NCBI GenBank assembly: GCA_024278455.1
Contig: JAJRTE010000165.1
Coordinates: forward strand, 1 to 64,000
From: Myxococcota bacterium
GTDB lineage: Bacteria; Myxococcota_A; UBA796; JAJRTE01
Length of the DNA: 64,000 nucleotides
Direction of reading: 5' to 3'
Every line of letters begins with the position of its first letter. Positions within the stretch are counted from its first letter, which is position 1. A program made the position numbers and the translations under genes. The notes beneath the pieces are model-generated. The model ran no database searches, was not told the origin of the DNA, and was given only the letters and a program-made list of their open reading frames with translations. Below are positions 10,020 through 19,590 of this stretch, one piece after another.

Positions 10020-10808
10020 GTGGACGAGCAACACGGAGCGCATGATAGCGGGGACGTGGACGATCTGCTCGAGGAACTGGCTCGAGCGCGAAGTCTGCAG
10101 CGGGAGGCGGATTCCGACTGTCCTTCCCGCGAATTGCTCGAGAGACTGCGCGCCCATTCTCTGTCTGCCCGCGACGAAGCGGTGGTGGTTCGGCACCTGG
10201 CCGATTGCGCCGTGTGCCGTGACCACCTGGCATGTCTCGACGTCGAGGTTCCGGGCCTGCCTCACATTGCACAGCGGCAGGTCTTCCGCCTTTTCAGACC
10301 GCGAACGCCCGGATGGGCGTGGCTCCCGGTCCCGGTGATGGCCGCCGTCGCTGCCTTGCTGTTGACCACGTTCAACCCTTTTTCGTTCGTGGAAGAGGAT
10401 CTCCCTGGCTATGTCTTGGGGTTCGAGGGGTACGCCAGGGAAACGCGAGGAGAGACGCTGCACGGATTCGAACTGCCGGTCTACGGTCCAGGCAGCGACC
10501 TCGTGCTCCTGGCGCGGCCGAAGCAAGGAGAGGCGTCGACATCTCCCACCGTCGTCGCCTACATCGAGGGACCAGCCGGCGTGTTCGAGCGCTTCCCGGT
10601 CGATCCCGTGGTGACCATCACCGACACCGGGCTCATCGAGTTGCGGGTTCGCGCGGGCGAACTCCTCGGGGACCACTACGGGCGGCACAAGATCCGGTTG
10701 CTCCTGCTCCCCCATGGCACCCGGCCACCCGAACGGTTGAACGGCAGCTTTTACGCGGAGTCGGCCCGGTTGCTCGAGGGAGAACTGGACTACCGAGCAG
10801 CCCGGTAG
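10020..10808 (+). CDS. Putative zinc-binding anti-sigma (ZAS/zf-HC2) factor, single TM
   Basis: Hx3Cx2C motif RHLADCAVC followed by TM WAWLPVPVMAAVAALLLTTF and extracytoplasmic C-terminal domain; GTG start preceded by GGAGAG; the longer ORF begins at 9900. Confidence 0.68.
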   Translation: MDEQHGAHDSGDVDDLLEELARARSLQREADSDCPSRELLERLRAHSLSARDEAVVVRHLADCAVCRDHLACLDVEVPGLPHIAQRQVFRLFRPRTPGWAWLPVPVMAAVAALLLTTFNPFSFVEEDLPGYVLGFEGYARETRGETLHGFELPVYGPGSDLVLLARPKQGEASTSPTVVAYIEGPAGVFERFPVDPVVTITDTGLIELRVRAGELLGDHYGRHKIRLLLLPHGTRPPERLNGSFYAESARLLEGELDYRAAR

Positions 10809-10830
10809 GCTTGCGAAAAGGAGGTGTTCC

Positions 10831-12783
10831 ATGAACGGGAAACAGGCAGTGGCCGAGTGCATGGTCTTCTGCTGTGTTCTGCTGGGCGCCGGTCCTCCAG
10901 CCCTCGCGGCGCCTCCGCTCTTTTCGGTGCCGGAAGGCTGTGACGATCGGGTCGTGGTCGCCTACTACGCCGACTGCGCGTGCCGTGTGGACGACGGGGA
11001 GCTGGAAGATGTCGAGGTGGAGGTTGGCAAGAGCGCATCGAGGAACGCCGTGGCGAAAAATGCCCCTCTCGAACCCCCTGCCGGGGACTTCGAGTCCTGC
11101 GCCGGCCTGGTGATGCCGGACGGCCTCGTGGCGGAACGGCTCCACAGTTGCGAAACCATCGCCCAGGTGCAGGCCTTGTTCCTCGGTGACAAGGGGGACG
11201 GTCTTGCCGAAATCCTCCAGGATGCCCTCGTAGTCACGCGCGCCGACGGCGGGAAGCTCACCACGGAGGATTTACGCAGCCTCGAGAAGGCCGGGCTCGA
11301 CGAGTTCGAGCCGGTATGTTCCATCACGTTCATGGGCGATACGTCCGCCTCGCTCACCGGCATGGACTGGTGGCAACTGGTCGAGACCGGCGCGTCGGAC
11401 GCCGTTCACCATGTGCAGGAGAAACTGTCGCACGAATCGGCTGACACGCCGCCCAGGATCGCGGTCATCGATTCAGGGGTCGATCCCATCGTGGGGCAAG
11501 GGCTGCTCCAGGAGGGATGGGCATTCCCCGCGTGCAGCAAGGAACAGTGCTGGCTGATCGACGAGCAGGGGCATGGCACCTCCGTGGCCTACCTGGCCCT
11601 CGAGCAGGCAGGTTCGCTGGCCGACATCGTGTCGATTCGGGTGTTAGACGACAAGGGGGTGGGCAGCCAGAAGGATCTGGCAATCGGTATCCTGAAAGCG
11701 GTGGAACTGGGCGCCGACATCCTCAACCTGAGCCTGGCGTGGCCGGCGGACGTGACCCGCGATGACGACGGGTTCCCGGGGTACGTGGCGTTCGCCTTCG
11801 CCGCTGCAACCTCCGCGGGCGTCAAGTCCTTCGTGGCCGCGGGCAACCGGTGTACTTTCGACCCCGAGGGGTCTTGCGGGCGATTCCAACCGGCAGTGGC
11901 GCCTGAGGTCTTGGGAGAATACCCGCTGGACATCGTTGCCGTGAGCGGTGTGACGCCTTGGGGGACGCCGAGTTCGCAGGCTGTCGGCGGCGACGAGGTG
12001 GATGTGTGGGCGCCCTCCGAGTTCATCTGCTCCAGGACGTCGCCCGGTCCCACGGTCGAGGAGAGCTGGCACCGGATGAGCGGCACCTCCTTCGCCGTGC
12101 CTCAAGTGAGTGGCAGCCTCGCCCTCCTCCAGGCCTGGCGCGCCACCACGGAACTGTCTTTTTCCGACGATGAATTGGTGAAAGCCCTCCTGAACAGTGG
12201 CGAAAAGAACGTAACACAGCCGAACCTGCTGGACTTGTGCGCGGCGTTCAAGGCGTTGGGTAACCCGATCCCCGAATGTGAGGCCTGGGCAGGCAGAGCC
12301 GCGCCCCAGGATGAGAGCTGCTTCGAAACAGAAGCGAACGAGGGTATGGAGATCAAAGACAACGGCTTGGCGGATGACTTCGTTCATCCGGATCTCTCGG
12401 GCCAGGGCTTCTGGTGCGAACAACAAGAGATCCACGCTCAGCCCGACAATCCACCGTGCACGTCATGCGACTATTGCCGGCGGGAGACCGGGGACGCGGA
12501 CCTCACCCTCGAGTTGAACCTGCGACAGGTCTGCGTCTCCTTCCCCCACCTCTACCTTCGGCTCACGTTCGAGGACCAGCAGTATGTCTACCTCGACCTG
12601 GGTCCAGGCGACTTCGACGGCCACCCGGTGCGCCACGTGTCGGTCACCTTCCCTGAAGGAAACTGGCCGGAGGTCGAGGAAGTATGGTTGATGGTGGGCA
12701 ACGAGAACCACTGGGCTGGCGCCCCCCTCCTCGACATCGGCGTGGTGAATGACAGCGAGCGTCAGGTCACGCGATGTGACTGA
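10831..12783 (+). CDS. Secreted S8 family subtilisin-like serine protease
   Basis: Asp (AVIDSGVD), His (GHGTS), Asn (VAAGN), Ser (MSGTSFAVPQ) motifs; signal peptide; strong SD GAAAAGGAGGT. Confidence 0.9.
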   Translation: MNGKQAVAECMVFCCVLLGAGPPALAAPPLFSVPEGCDDRVVVAYYADCACRVDDGELEDVEVEVGKSASRNAVAKNAPLEPPAGDFESCAGLVMPDGLVAERLHSCETIAQVQALFLGDKGDGLAEILQDALVVTRADGGKLTTEDLRSLEKAGLDEFEPVCSITFMGDTSASLTGMDWWQLVETGASDAVHHVQEKLSHESADTPPRIAVIDSGVDPIVGQGLLQEGWAFPACSKEQCWLIDEQGHGTSVAYLALEQAGSLADIVSIRVLDDKGVGSQKDLAIGILKAVELGADILNLSLAWPADVTRDDDGFPGYVAFAFAAATSAGVKSFVAAGNRCTFDPEGSCGRFQPAVAPEVLGEYPLDIVAVSGVTPWGTPSSQAVGGDEVDVWAPSEFICSRTSPGPTVEESWHRMSGTSFAVPQVSGSLALLQAWRATTELSFSDDELVKALLNSGEKNVTQPNLLDLCAAFKALGNPIPECEAWAGRAAPQDESCFETEANEGMEIKDNGLADDFVHPDLSGQGFWCEQQEIHAQPDNPPCTSCDYCRRETGDADLTLELNLRQVCVSFPHLYLRLTFEDQQYVYLDLGPGDFDGHPVRHVSVTFPEGNWPEVEEVWLMVGNENHWAGAPLLDIGVVNDSERQVTRCD

Positions 12784-12992
12784 CAGCCGTCGGTGCGACA
12801 CCTACCATCGTACCCCCTTCCAGGGCGCTCTCATCGGAAATCATCTCCCGGAAACTCCACATTCGAAACAAAAACCTCCGTCCATTCGGTTTTCGGCATG
12901 CCGCCCGACTATTCCTCAGTAGAAGGGCGAAATGAGTCGTTTCATGCCCTGCTGAAAAACCACCAACAGTCGTGAGAAAAGGAGGTTCTATC

Positions 12993-13586
12993 ATGTTGAG
13001 ACTGCGTGCGATTCCATTTGTCGCCTTGATGCTTGGCAGCAGCCTGGCTTTCGGGCAGGACAAGCAGACGGAGAAGGACGACCGCAGGTGCGGCGAGCCG
13101 ATCGTCGGAGAAGTGATCGCCGCGAAGACCCACTCATACGATACTATGTACGAGTACTACATCGACACGGCGCAGCCCATCGATCTCGACAGCGACTGCT
13201 ATCGCTGGTGGGATGACGATGTGGAGTCCGCCTTCTGGGCCCCTTATTTCTCCGGCTGCCGGCTCCTCTCCGCCACGCTGACCATGAAGTTCGGTGACGT
13301 GGACTTCTACGACCAGGACGCATTCCATGCCGAGCTGTACGTGGTGCAGTTCGGCCCCGGCTCCCTTGACGTCCTCAAGGGCTACAACAATTCGTGGGAA
13401 GGGATGTCCTGGGACGTGAAGGATCGGATCCCCACCAATGAGGACGTCATGGACATCGCATTCGCCGTGAACGTCGACGCTGCACACGACTACCCTCACT
13501 GGGCCGTCTACCTGGACACCGCCCTGCTGAACACCCATTGGGGTTGCTACTACGTCGTCGAGGAAATGGCGGACATGAAGAAATAG
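12993..13586 (+). CDS. Small secreted protein of unknown function
   Basis: Signal peptide MLRLRAIPFVALMLGSSLAFG; strong SD AAAAGGAGGT, the same as upstream of the preceding protease gene. Confidence 0.6.
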   Translation: MLRLRAIPFVALMLGSSLAFGQDKQTEKDDRRCGEPIVGEVIAAKTHSYDTMYEYYIDTAQPIDLDSDCYRWWDDDVESAFWAPYFSGCRLLSATLTMKFGDVDFYDQDAFHAELYVVQFGPGSLDVLKGYNNSWEGMSWDVKDRIPTNEDVMDIAFAVNVDAAHDYPHWAVYLDTALLNTHWGCYYVVEEMADMKK

Positions 13587-13820
13587 CGCCCCCAGTGCGC
13601 AGATGGCCGCCTGCTCGCGTCGGGACCGGCTACCAACAGACCACTACCCACGCATCCAGATCCCAGGTCTTGACCAACGTCGAGAAGCCCACGACACGCT
13701 GAACGCCACACACCTGCTCCGCCTCCGCCTCCCCCTGCCTCGCGCTATCCACGGATACCACGTGAAACCGCCTCGCTCGATGCCACGAACGGCCCGGAGC
13801 GAACGCGGTACGGCATTCCG

Positions 13821-14024
13821 TCACATTCCCGGTTTCTTGTGCTCAAGGACCTTGGTCACAGGCAGCACAATCCCCAAAATGATCGCCAGGCGAAATGACG
13901 TTTCCCAATCGACCGCGCCTGCTTCATGAAAAACGAGGTTCCACAGGTACGTGACAACTGACGTGACGACAAGGACCAACAGAAATAGACCAATGAAATC
14001 GATGAGCAATCTCTTGATGTTCAT
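13821..14024 (-). CDS. Small two-TM membrane protein, unknown
   Basis: 67 aa, two hydrophobic segments (LLIDFIGLFLLVLVVTSVVTYLW and LAIILGIVLPV). Confidence 0.5.
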   Translation of the reverse strand: MNIKRLLIDFIGLFLLVLVVTSVVTYLWNLVFHEAGAVDWETSFRLAIILGIVLPVTKVLEHKKPGM

Positions 14025-14348
14025 TCTTTTCTCTCCCGTGGCTCCTTTCACACGTCTGACTGGAGGGCTGGAGTGACATCTAGCCCGAACGCCGTACCCC
14101 GATGATTTCGCTCGGGACGAACTCCTAGTTCAGGGATATGCTATCTGTTAGTACCACGTGTCGTCAAGAAGAAAGCGCCTTCCGCGAGAGCGTTGCCCCA
14201 CTTCCGGCTCCGATCCTTCCGCAAGCAGGCTCGCCCACGACCGGCGGCGCGCGTCGTTCGCGGTGCCGGTTCGTGTTGACAGTCGGGACCGACTGCCAGA
14301 CCATGCTGATTGGGCGTTCTCACCAACCGCGACCACCTGGAGCCATCG

Positions 14349-16247
14349 ATGCGACATGTCGAGCTTTCACTTCTCTTGGTGACAGCCTGGGCAATGGGGG
14401 TGCCTGCCGGTGCTCGGGCCGGCGGCGAAGTTGCTTGCCCGGATGTGGCTGGCGCCGAGCCCGCCCCGAACGAGTCGTTGCTGCCTCCGCAGCTTCCCTG
14501 GGAGGGCAACCGCCGCTCCCCGGCGGTGTCGCCGGACGATCTCTGGGCCACCCCGTTCGAGCGGTCGGGCTTTGTCGAATCCCCTTCGTATGACGAAACC
14601 GTGAGCTGGCTGCGTGCGCTGGCCGGCGCGGCGCCGGAACTCGAAGTGGTAACGCTGGGCAAGAGCGCCCGGGGCCGGGATATCGTCGCCGTGGTGGCGT
14701 CTCGCGACCGCGCCTTCACACCCGGTGCCATGGTCCGGAGCGGCAAGCCGTTGTTGTTTGCGCACGCTGGGATCCATGCCGGGGAGATTGCCGGGAAGGA
14801 CGCCGGGATGATGCTTCTGCGCGACCTGGCGTTTGGGAAAAAGCGCCGTCTGCTACGCCACGCCAGCTTTCTGTTCGTCCCGATACTCAACGTGGACGGG
14901 CACGAGCGGCGGTCGCGGTGCAACCGCATCAACCAGCGCGGCCCGGCTGTCATGGGCTGGCGAACCAACGGGCGCAATCTCAACCTCAACCGGGACTTCA
15001 GCAAGCTCGAGACGCCGGAAGTGCGTGCCGTGGTCCGTGCCTTGCGCGCATGGCGGCCCGACCTCTACCTGGACATCCACGTGACCGACGGAATCGACTA
15101 CCAGTATGACATCACGTTCGGCTTCACCGGTCCCCACGCATCGTCCCCCGCCATCTCCGGGTGGTTGACCGAAAACCTCGTACCCGCGTTCACCGCAGAC
15201 CTCGAGGCCGAGAATCACATCCCCGGCCCGCTCGTGTTCGCCGCGAACGGGAGGGACCATGCCGGGGGGACCCTCGAGTGGACGGCGCCGCCGCGGTTTT
15301 CTCACGGCTACGGCGACGCGGCCCACGTCCCCACCGTGCTCGTCGAGACCCACTCGCTCAAGCCGTTCCCGCAACGGGTGTTCGGAACCTACGTGCTGCT
15401 GGAGAGTGCGTTGAGGTTGCTGGGGAGATCGAGCGAGGGTCTGCGTGCGGCAGTCGCTCTTGACCGCGCGCGTCGGCCCGGTGAGGTCGTCCTGGCCTGG
15501 GAACCCTCCAAGGAGCCGCCGGAGCAGGTGTCTTTCAAGGCCGTCGCCTTCGAGAATGTCCCGTCCGAGACCTCCGGCGGCACGTGGACACGCTGGCTGG
15601 GCGAGCCGATCATGGCGACCGTTCCTCGTATCCGGTTCGACCGTCCTTCGATCAAGGTGACGACCCCGCTCGGATACTGGATCCCGCCCGATTGGCCCGA
15701 GGTCATCGACGCCCTGGCCGCGCACGGTGTCCGGATGGAACGGCTGGACGCGCCTCGAGACGTGCGGGTGCAGATGTACCGACTGACCGACCCAAGGTTT
15801 GCGTCATCGCCGACCGAAGGCCATCTGAGGGTGAACGCGACCGCCACGATCGAGAGGCGGCTCGAGCGGATGCCCGCGGGATCGGTCTGGGTTCCGACCG
15901 ACCAGCCGCTGTGCGAGCTGATTGTCATGCTTCTCGAGCCGGCGGCGCCGGACTCGTTTTTCCAGTGGGGCTATTTCCTGGAGATATTCGAGCGGACCGA
16001 GTATTTCGAAGCCTACGTGCTCGAGCCGCTGGCCGCCGGAATGATCGCGGAAGACCCCACTCTCGCAGATGCCTTCCGGCGTGCGGTGGCCGAAGACGAG
16101 GAACTGGCGAAGGATCCTCGAGCCCGGCTGGACTGGTTCTACCGCCGTTCTCCTTACGTGGACGAGCGTTGGATGCTCTATCCCGTGGCCCGCGTACCTC
16201 GCCGCGGCGTGCCGGAGTCATCCAATGCTGGACCGTCCGCCCGGTAG
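14349..16247 (+). CDS. M14 family zinc carboxypeptidase
   Basis: HAGIHAGEIAGKD zinc motif, NLNRDFSKLETPEV, YLDIHVTDG, ETHSLKPF. Confidence 0.87.
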   Translation: MRHVELSLLLVTAWAMGVPAGARAGGEVACPDVAGAEPAPNESLLPPQLPWEGNRRSPAVSPDDLWATPFERSGFVESPSYDETVSWLRALAGAAPELEVVTLGKSARGRDIVAVVASRDRAFTPGAMVRSGKPLLFAHAGIHAGEIAGKDAGMMLLRDLAFGKKRRLLRHASFLFVPILNVDGHERRSRCNRINQRGPAVMGWRTNGRNLNLNRDFSKLETPEVRAVVRALRAWRPDLYLDIHVTDGIDYQYDITFGFTGPHASSPAISGWLTENLVPAFTADLEAENHIPGPLVFAANGRDHAGGTLEWTAPPRFSHGYGDAAHVPTVLVETHSLKPFPQRVFGTYVLLESALRLLGRSSEGLRAAVALDRARRPGEVVLAWEPSKEPPEQVSFKAVAFENVPSETSGGTWTRWLGEPIMATVPRIRFDRPSIKVTTPLGYWIPPDWPEVIDALAAHGVRMERLDAPRDVRVQMYRLTDPRFASSPTEGHLRVNATATIERRLERMPAGSVWVPTDQPLCELIVMLLEPAAPDSFFQWGYFLEIFERTEYFEAYVLEPLAAGMIAEDPTLADAFRRAVAEDEELAKDPRARLDWFYRRSPYVDERWMLYPVARVPRRGVPESSNAGPSAR

Positions 16248-16434
16248 ATGTCCGGCTCGATGTAGACGCTTCGAGCGATGGGACAGGCCTTCCGGAGCGA
16301 CTGTTCGATGTCGTCGATGGTCCGGGTCACGCCGGCGAAGCAGCTTCGCCGACGAGCAGGCTCTTCGTCTCCGCGGCGAGCACCACGGCGATGGTGCCGA
16401 GCGGCGGGTCGATGGCGATGCTCCCGGCCTCCAT
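16243..16434 (-). pseudogene. Relic of a cation diffusion facilitator (CDF) family gene with internal deletion/frameshift
   Basis: Minus strand reads ETKSLLVGEAA in one frame, then TIDDIEQSLRKACPIARSVYIEPDIY in another; these resemble CDF segments normally separated by several tens of residues. Confidence 0.5.
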
Positions 16435-16505
16435 GCGTTCCTCCTGACAAGCGTGGAGCGTTACGGGTCGTCACCCGGGAGGCCCGCCCCTCGCCGGAAC
16501 GGCTC

Positions 16506-17264
16506 TCAGAATGGCAAGCTGTCGCCGTTGTTGTAGTACTTGCCGCCGCGTCGACCGAACCCGATCCCCACACCCGCGGTGAACATCAGCCCACCCAGCC
16601 CGTAGTCCCTGGGATCGACCCACTCGGCGGTCTCGTCCGTGAACATGGGGTAGCCCACCGTGATTTCGGGGAAGAGTTCGAAACCCATCGGGATCGGAAT
16701 CCGGATACCGGCGGACAGCGCGCCGGCGACCGCGAACAGCTTTTCCGTTTCCCCCTGCACGGTGCCGTCATCCAGCGTTTCAAACTGCCGTATCGCCAGT
16801 CGGCGGATCAACATCTTGGGGGCGACGACGAATTCTGGTCCGCCGTAGCGCGGCTGGTAGCCGAAGATCAAAGGACAGGTCCCCTCGAGGGTGGTAACGT
16901 TGTGTATCCCGTCGGGCATCTTGTAGAACATGACCCCGTACGACGGAGCCACGGCCACGTTGAACTGGGGAGAAGCGACGAGCCGTTGCTTGACGTCGCC
17001 CACAAGACCGCTCGAGCCGCCCCGCAGCCCGATGTCAACCAACTCATGCACGCCGTAGCGGACCTCCGCCTCGGTCCCGAACGCGACCGCGGATTTGTCA
17101 TCCATCACCTGGGTGAACACCTCCGGGCGAACCTGGACCTGGGTGAATCCCGGCTTGACCGTGGTCGCGGACTGGAACGTCCCGATCGGTGCACAACTCG
17201 ATCCCAATGAGGGCACGACGGTGAGCAACATAAGATACAGTGTGCGCGCTTGTCGAGAATTCAC
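16506..17264 (-). CDS. Exported lipoprotein/outer-membrane-like beta-rich protein, unknown
   Basis: LGSSCAP lipobox-like; Gly/aromatic alternating beta-barrel-like C-terminus. Confidence 0.55.
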   Translation of the reverse strand: MNSRQARTLYLMLLTVVPSLGSSCAPIGTFQSATTVKPGFTQVQVRPEVFTQVMDDKSAVAFGTEAEVRYGVHELVDIGLRGGSSGLVGDVKQRLVASPQFNVAVAPSYGVMFYKMPDGIHNVTTLEGTCPLIFGYQPRYGGPEFVVAPKMLIRRLAIRQFETLDDGTVQGETEKLFAVAGALSAGIRIPIPMGFELFPEITVGYPMFTDETAEWVDPRDYGLGGLMFTAGVGIGFGRRGGKYYNNGDSLPF

Positions 17265-17624
17265 GAGTCACCTCCACACCACGATGTCTAATCAATGCAC
17301 CGGAGCCAACGGACCGGTGCAGGAGTTCACGGAAAACGTCGCCACCGGCGGTCTCGCTTTCGTGCTCTCCGAGCGGATCGTCATGCACCCGTTACGCCGA
17401 GCGCGCGGACGTGCTGCGTGCTTGCGGTCCGGACCGATTCCGTGCCCAGGAGCGGTCAACGACCTGATTGAGCGATAGCACAATGGGGATTGGGAATCAA
17501 GACGGCAATTCTCGTTGTGACGGGAACCCGCGCGACGGGCGTCGTGGCCGGTTGATTCCCGCGTTCGTTGTTGGTATGGTGACGATATCGTCGCTGTACT
17601 CGGCGTCAGGGGGAAGCACGATCG

Positions 17625-19448
17625 ATGAGAACCGTTTTCATAGGCGGTGGCAAGGGGTGCCGGGATGTCCTCGAGTTGATCTTGCGAGGGCGGCTGGGCG
17701 TGCTGAACATCGAACCCATGGTGGTCGTGGACATCGACCCGGAAGCGCCCGGTGTGCGCCTCGCTCGAGACACCGGCATCCCCGTGCTCGACACGATACC
17801 GGGTGCGCTGGCGTTGCCTCGAGTGGAACTGGTGGTGGAACTCACCGGCAAACAGGCCGTGCTCGACGAGATCTACCGCCATCTCCCCCAGGGCGTCCGG
17901 GTGATGGACCACGTGCTGGCTCGAGTCTTCTGGGACCTCGACGACGCGGTGCAACACCTGGCAGACGAACTCGAGGAGAAGACCCGGCTCGAGGCCCAGC
18001 TCGAGGAGGAGCGTGCCCGGCTGCAGGAGATCCTTGACACGGTTCCCGACATGGTGATGGTCCTGGACGAGAACATGCGCATCGTCAGGGTCAACCAGAG
18101 GTTCGAGGAGGAGACGGGAGTCCCCCGCTCCCGGGCCAAGGGCATGTACTGCTACGAGGCGATATGTGGCTTGCCGGGATTGGAAGCGTGCAAAGAAGAT
18201 GAGTGCCCCTATCTCAAGGTGCTGCGAACGGGGGAGTCCGTGAACCTGGTCCGCAGCGATTTCGGCGACGGGTGTCTCGATGGCTACTACCAGGTGACGG
18301 CCACCCCTATTCTCGACGAAGAGGGTCATGTCGTTCGGGTCGTGGAGACGTCTCGAGAGATCACCGAATTGGTCGTGCTCAAGCGGGAGACCGAGGAGTC
18401 GGCGCGGCGCTTCGAACAGATCCTGGATACCGTGCACGCCATTATCACCATCAAGGACACCGATGGACGGTACCAACTCGTCAATCCCTATGCCGCCGAG
18501 GTGTTCGAGTCCAGGCGCGAGGACATGGTGGGACGGACGGACGCCGAGCTGTTTCCCCCCCCTGTGGCCCAGGTGCTCGCTCGATCAGACAGCGCGGCCG
18601 CGTCTATCGGGGAAAGGGACGTCCAGCGGATGGAACTGCACCTGGACACCGGCGTTCGCGTGCTCGTGGGCGAGACGTTCCCCCTGTACGACTACAAGGG
18701 AGACCGCGTGGGCACCTGCATGGTGGCTCGAGACGACACGCGCCGGGAGGAACTCCAGAAGGAATTACTCAACTCCGAGCGGCTCGCGGCGGTCGGCAAG
18801 CTCGCCGCCGGTGTCGCACATGAATTGAACAACCCGTTGACCGGTATCCTTACTTTCGTCGAAGACCTCCTCTTCGACGCCGACGAGGGGGATCCCAGGA
18901 AAGAGGACTACGAGGTCATCCTGAACGAAACCATTCGCTGCCGGCGCATCGTGCGCGACCTGTTGGACTACTCGAGGCAGAAAGCCCCCGAACGCAAGCT
19001 CATGAACATCAACCAGGTCATCGAGCGGACGGTGAACATGGTGGCGCACCAGGCATCGTTCCACCATGTCTCGTTCGACCTCCGCCTCGGCGACCGGCTC
19101 CCTGACGTGCACATCGATCCCAGCCAGATACAGCAGGCGATTCTCAACCTGGTGATAAACGCTCGAGACGCCATTTCCGATGCCGGAGAAGTCAGGGTTT
19201 CCAGCCGTGAGGATCGTGAACGTGGCGCGGTCGTCGTGGAGGTGTCGGACACGGGGTGCGGTATCCCGCCAGGACGTCTCAGGAAGATATTCAAGCCCTT
19301 CTATTCGACCAAGGGCGACCAGGGCAACGGCCTGGGACTCCCGGCCGTGGAGAGTATCGTGACCCAGCACGGAGGCACGATGAAGGTGGAGAGCAAGGTG
19401 GGAGAGGGGTCCACGTTCCGATTCTCCCTGCCCGTCCCAGGCAAATGA
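17625..19448 (+). CDS. Histidine kinase: N-terminal Rossmann-like domain, PAS, PAS, HisKA, HATPase
   Basis: VFIGGGKGCRDVLELI start; two PAS-like regions; GVAHELNNPLTGI H-box; NLVINARDAI N-box; DTGCGIPPG; GNGLGLPAV. Confidence 0.88.
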   Translation: MRTVFIGGGKGCRDVLELILRGRLGVLNIEPMVVVDIDPEAPGVRLARDTGIPVLDTIPGALALPRVELVVELTGKQAVLDEIYRHLPQGVRVMDHVLARVFWDLDDAVQHLADELEEKTRLEAQLEEERARLQEILDTVPDMVMVLDENMRIVRVNQRFEEETGVPRSRAKGMYCYEAICGLPGLEACKEDECPYLKVLRTGESVNLVRSDFGDGCLDGYYQVTATPILDEEGHVVRVVETSREITELVVLKRETEESARRFEQILDTVHAIITIKDTDGRYQLVNPYAAEVFESRREDMVGRTDAELFPPPVAQVLARSDSAAASIGERDVQRMELHLDTGVRVLVGETFPLYDYKGDRVGTCMVARDDTRREELQKELLNSERLAAVGKLAAGVAHELNNPLTGILTFVEDLLFDADEGDPRKEDYEVILNETIRCRRIVRDLLDYSRQKAPERKLMNINQVIERTVNMVAHQASFHHVSFDLRLGDRLPDVHIDPSQIQQAILNLVINARDAISDAGEVRVSSREDRERGAVVVEVSDTGCGIPPGRLRKIFKPFYSTKGDQGNGLGLPAVESIVTQHGGTMKVESKVGEGSTFRFSLPVPGK

Positions 19449-19590
19449 CCGGCCTGGATCGCGGCGCCGTTTGCTCGAGGCAATGACAGCGAACGCCCGG
19501 GCCGTTCCGCCGGGCACCCCCGGTCCGAAGTGCCTCACACGCAGTGTGTGAAGTGCCGGCTTCCGGGGCTGGTATCGAAGGAGTGAGGAC

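Noticed and set aside
6053-13586. Type III-E CRISPR (Craspase) locus
   Set aside because: No Cas7-11/gRAMP, Csx30, Csx31 or CRISPR array; only the CHAT and sigma themes are shared
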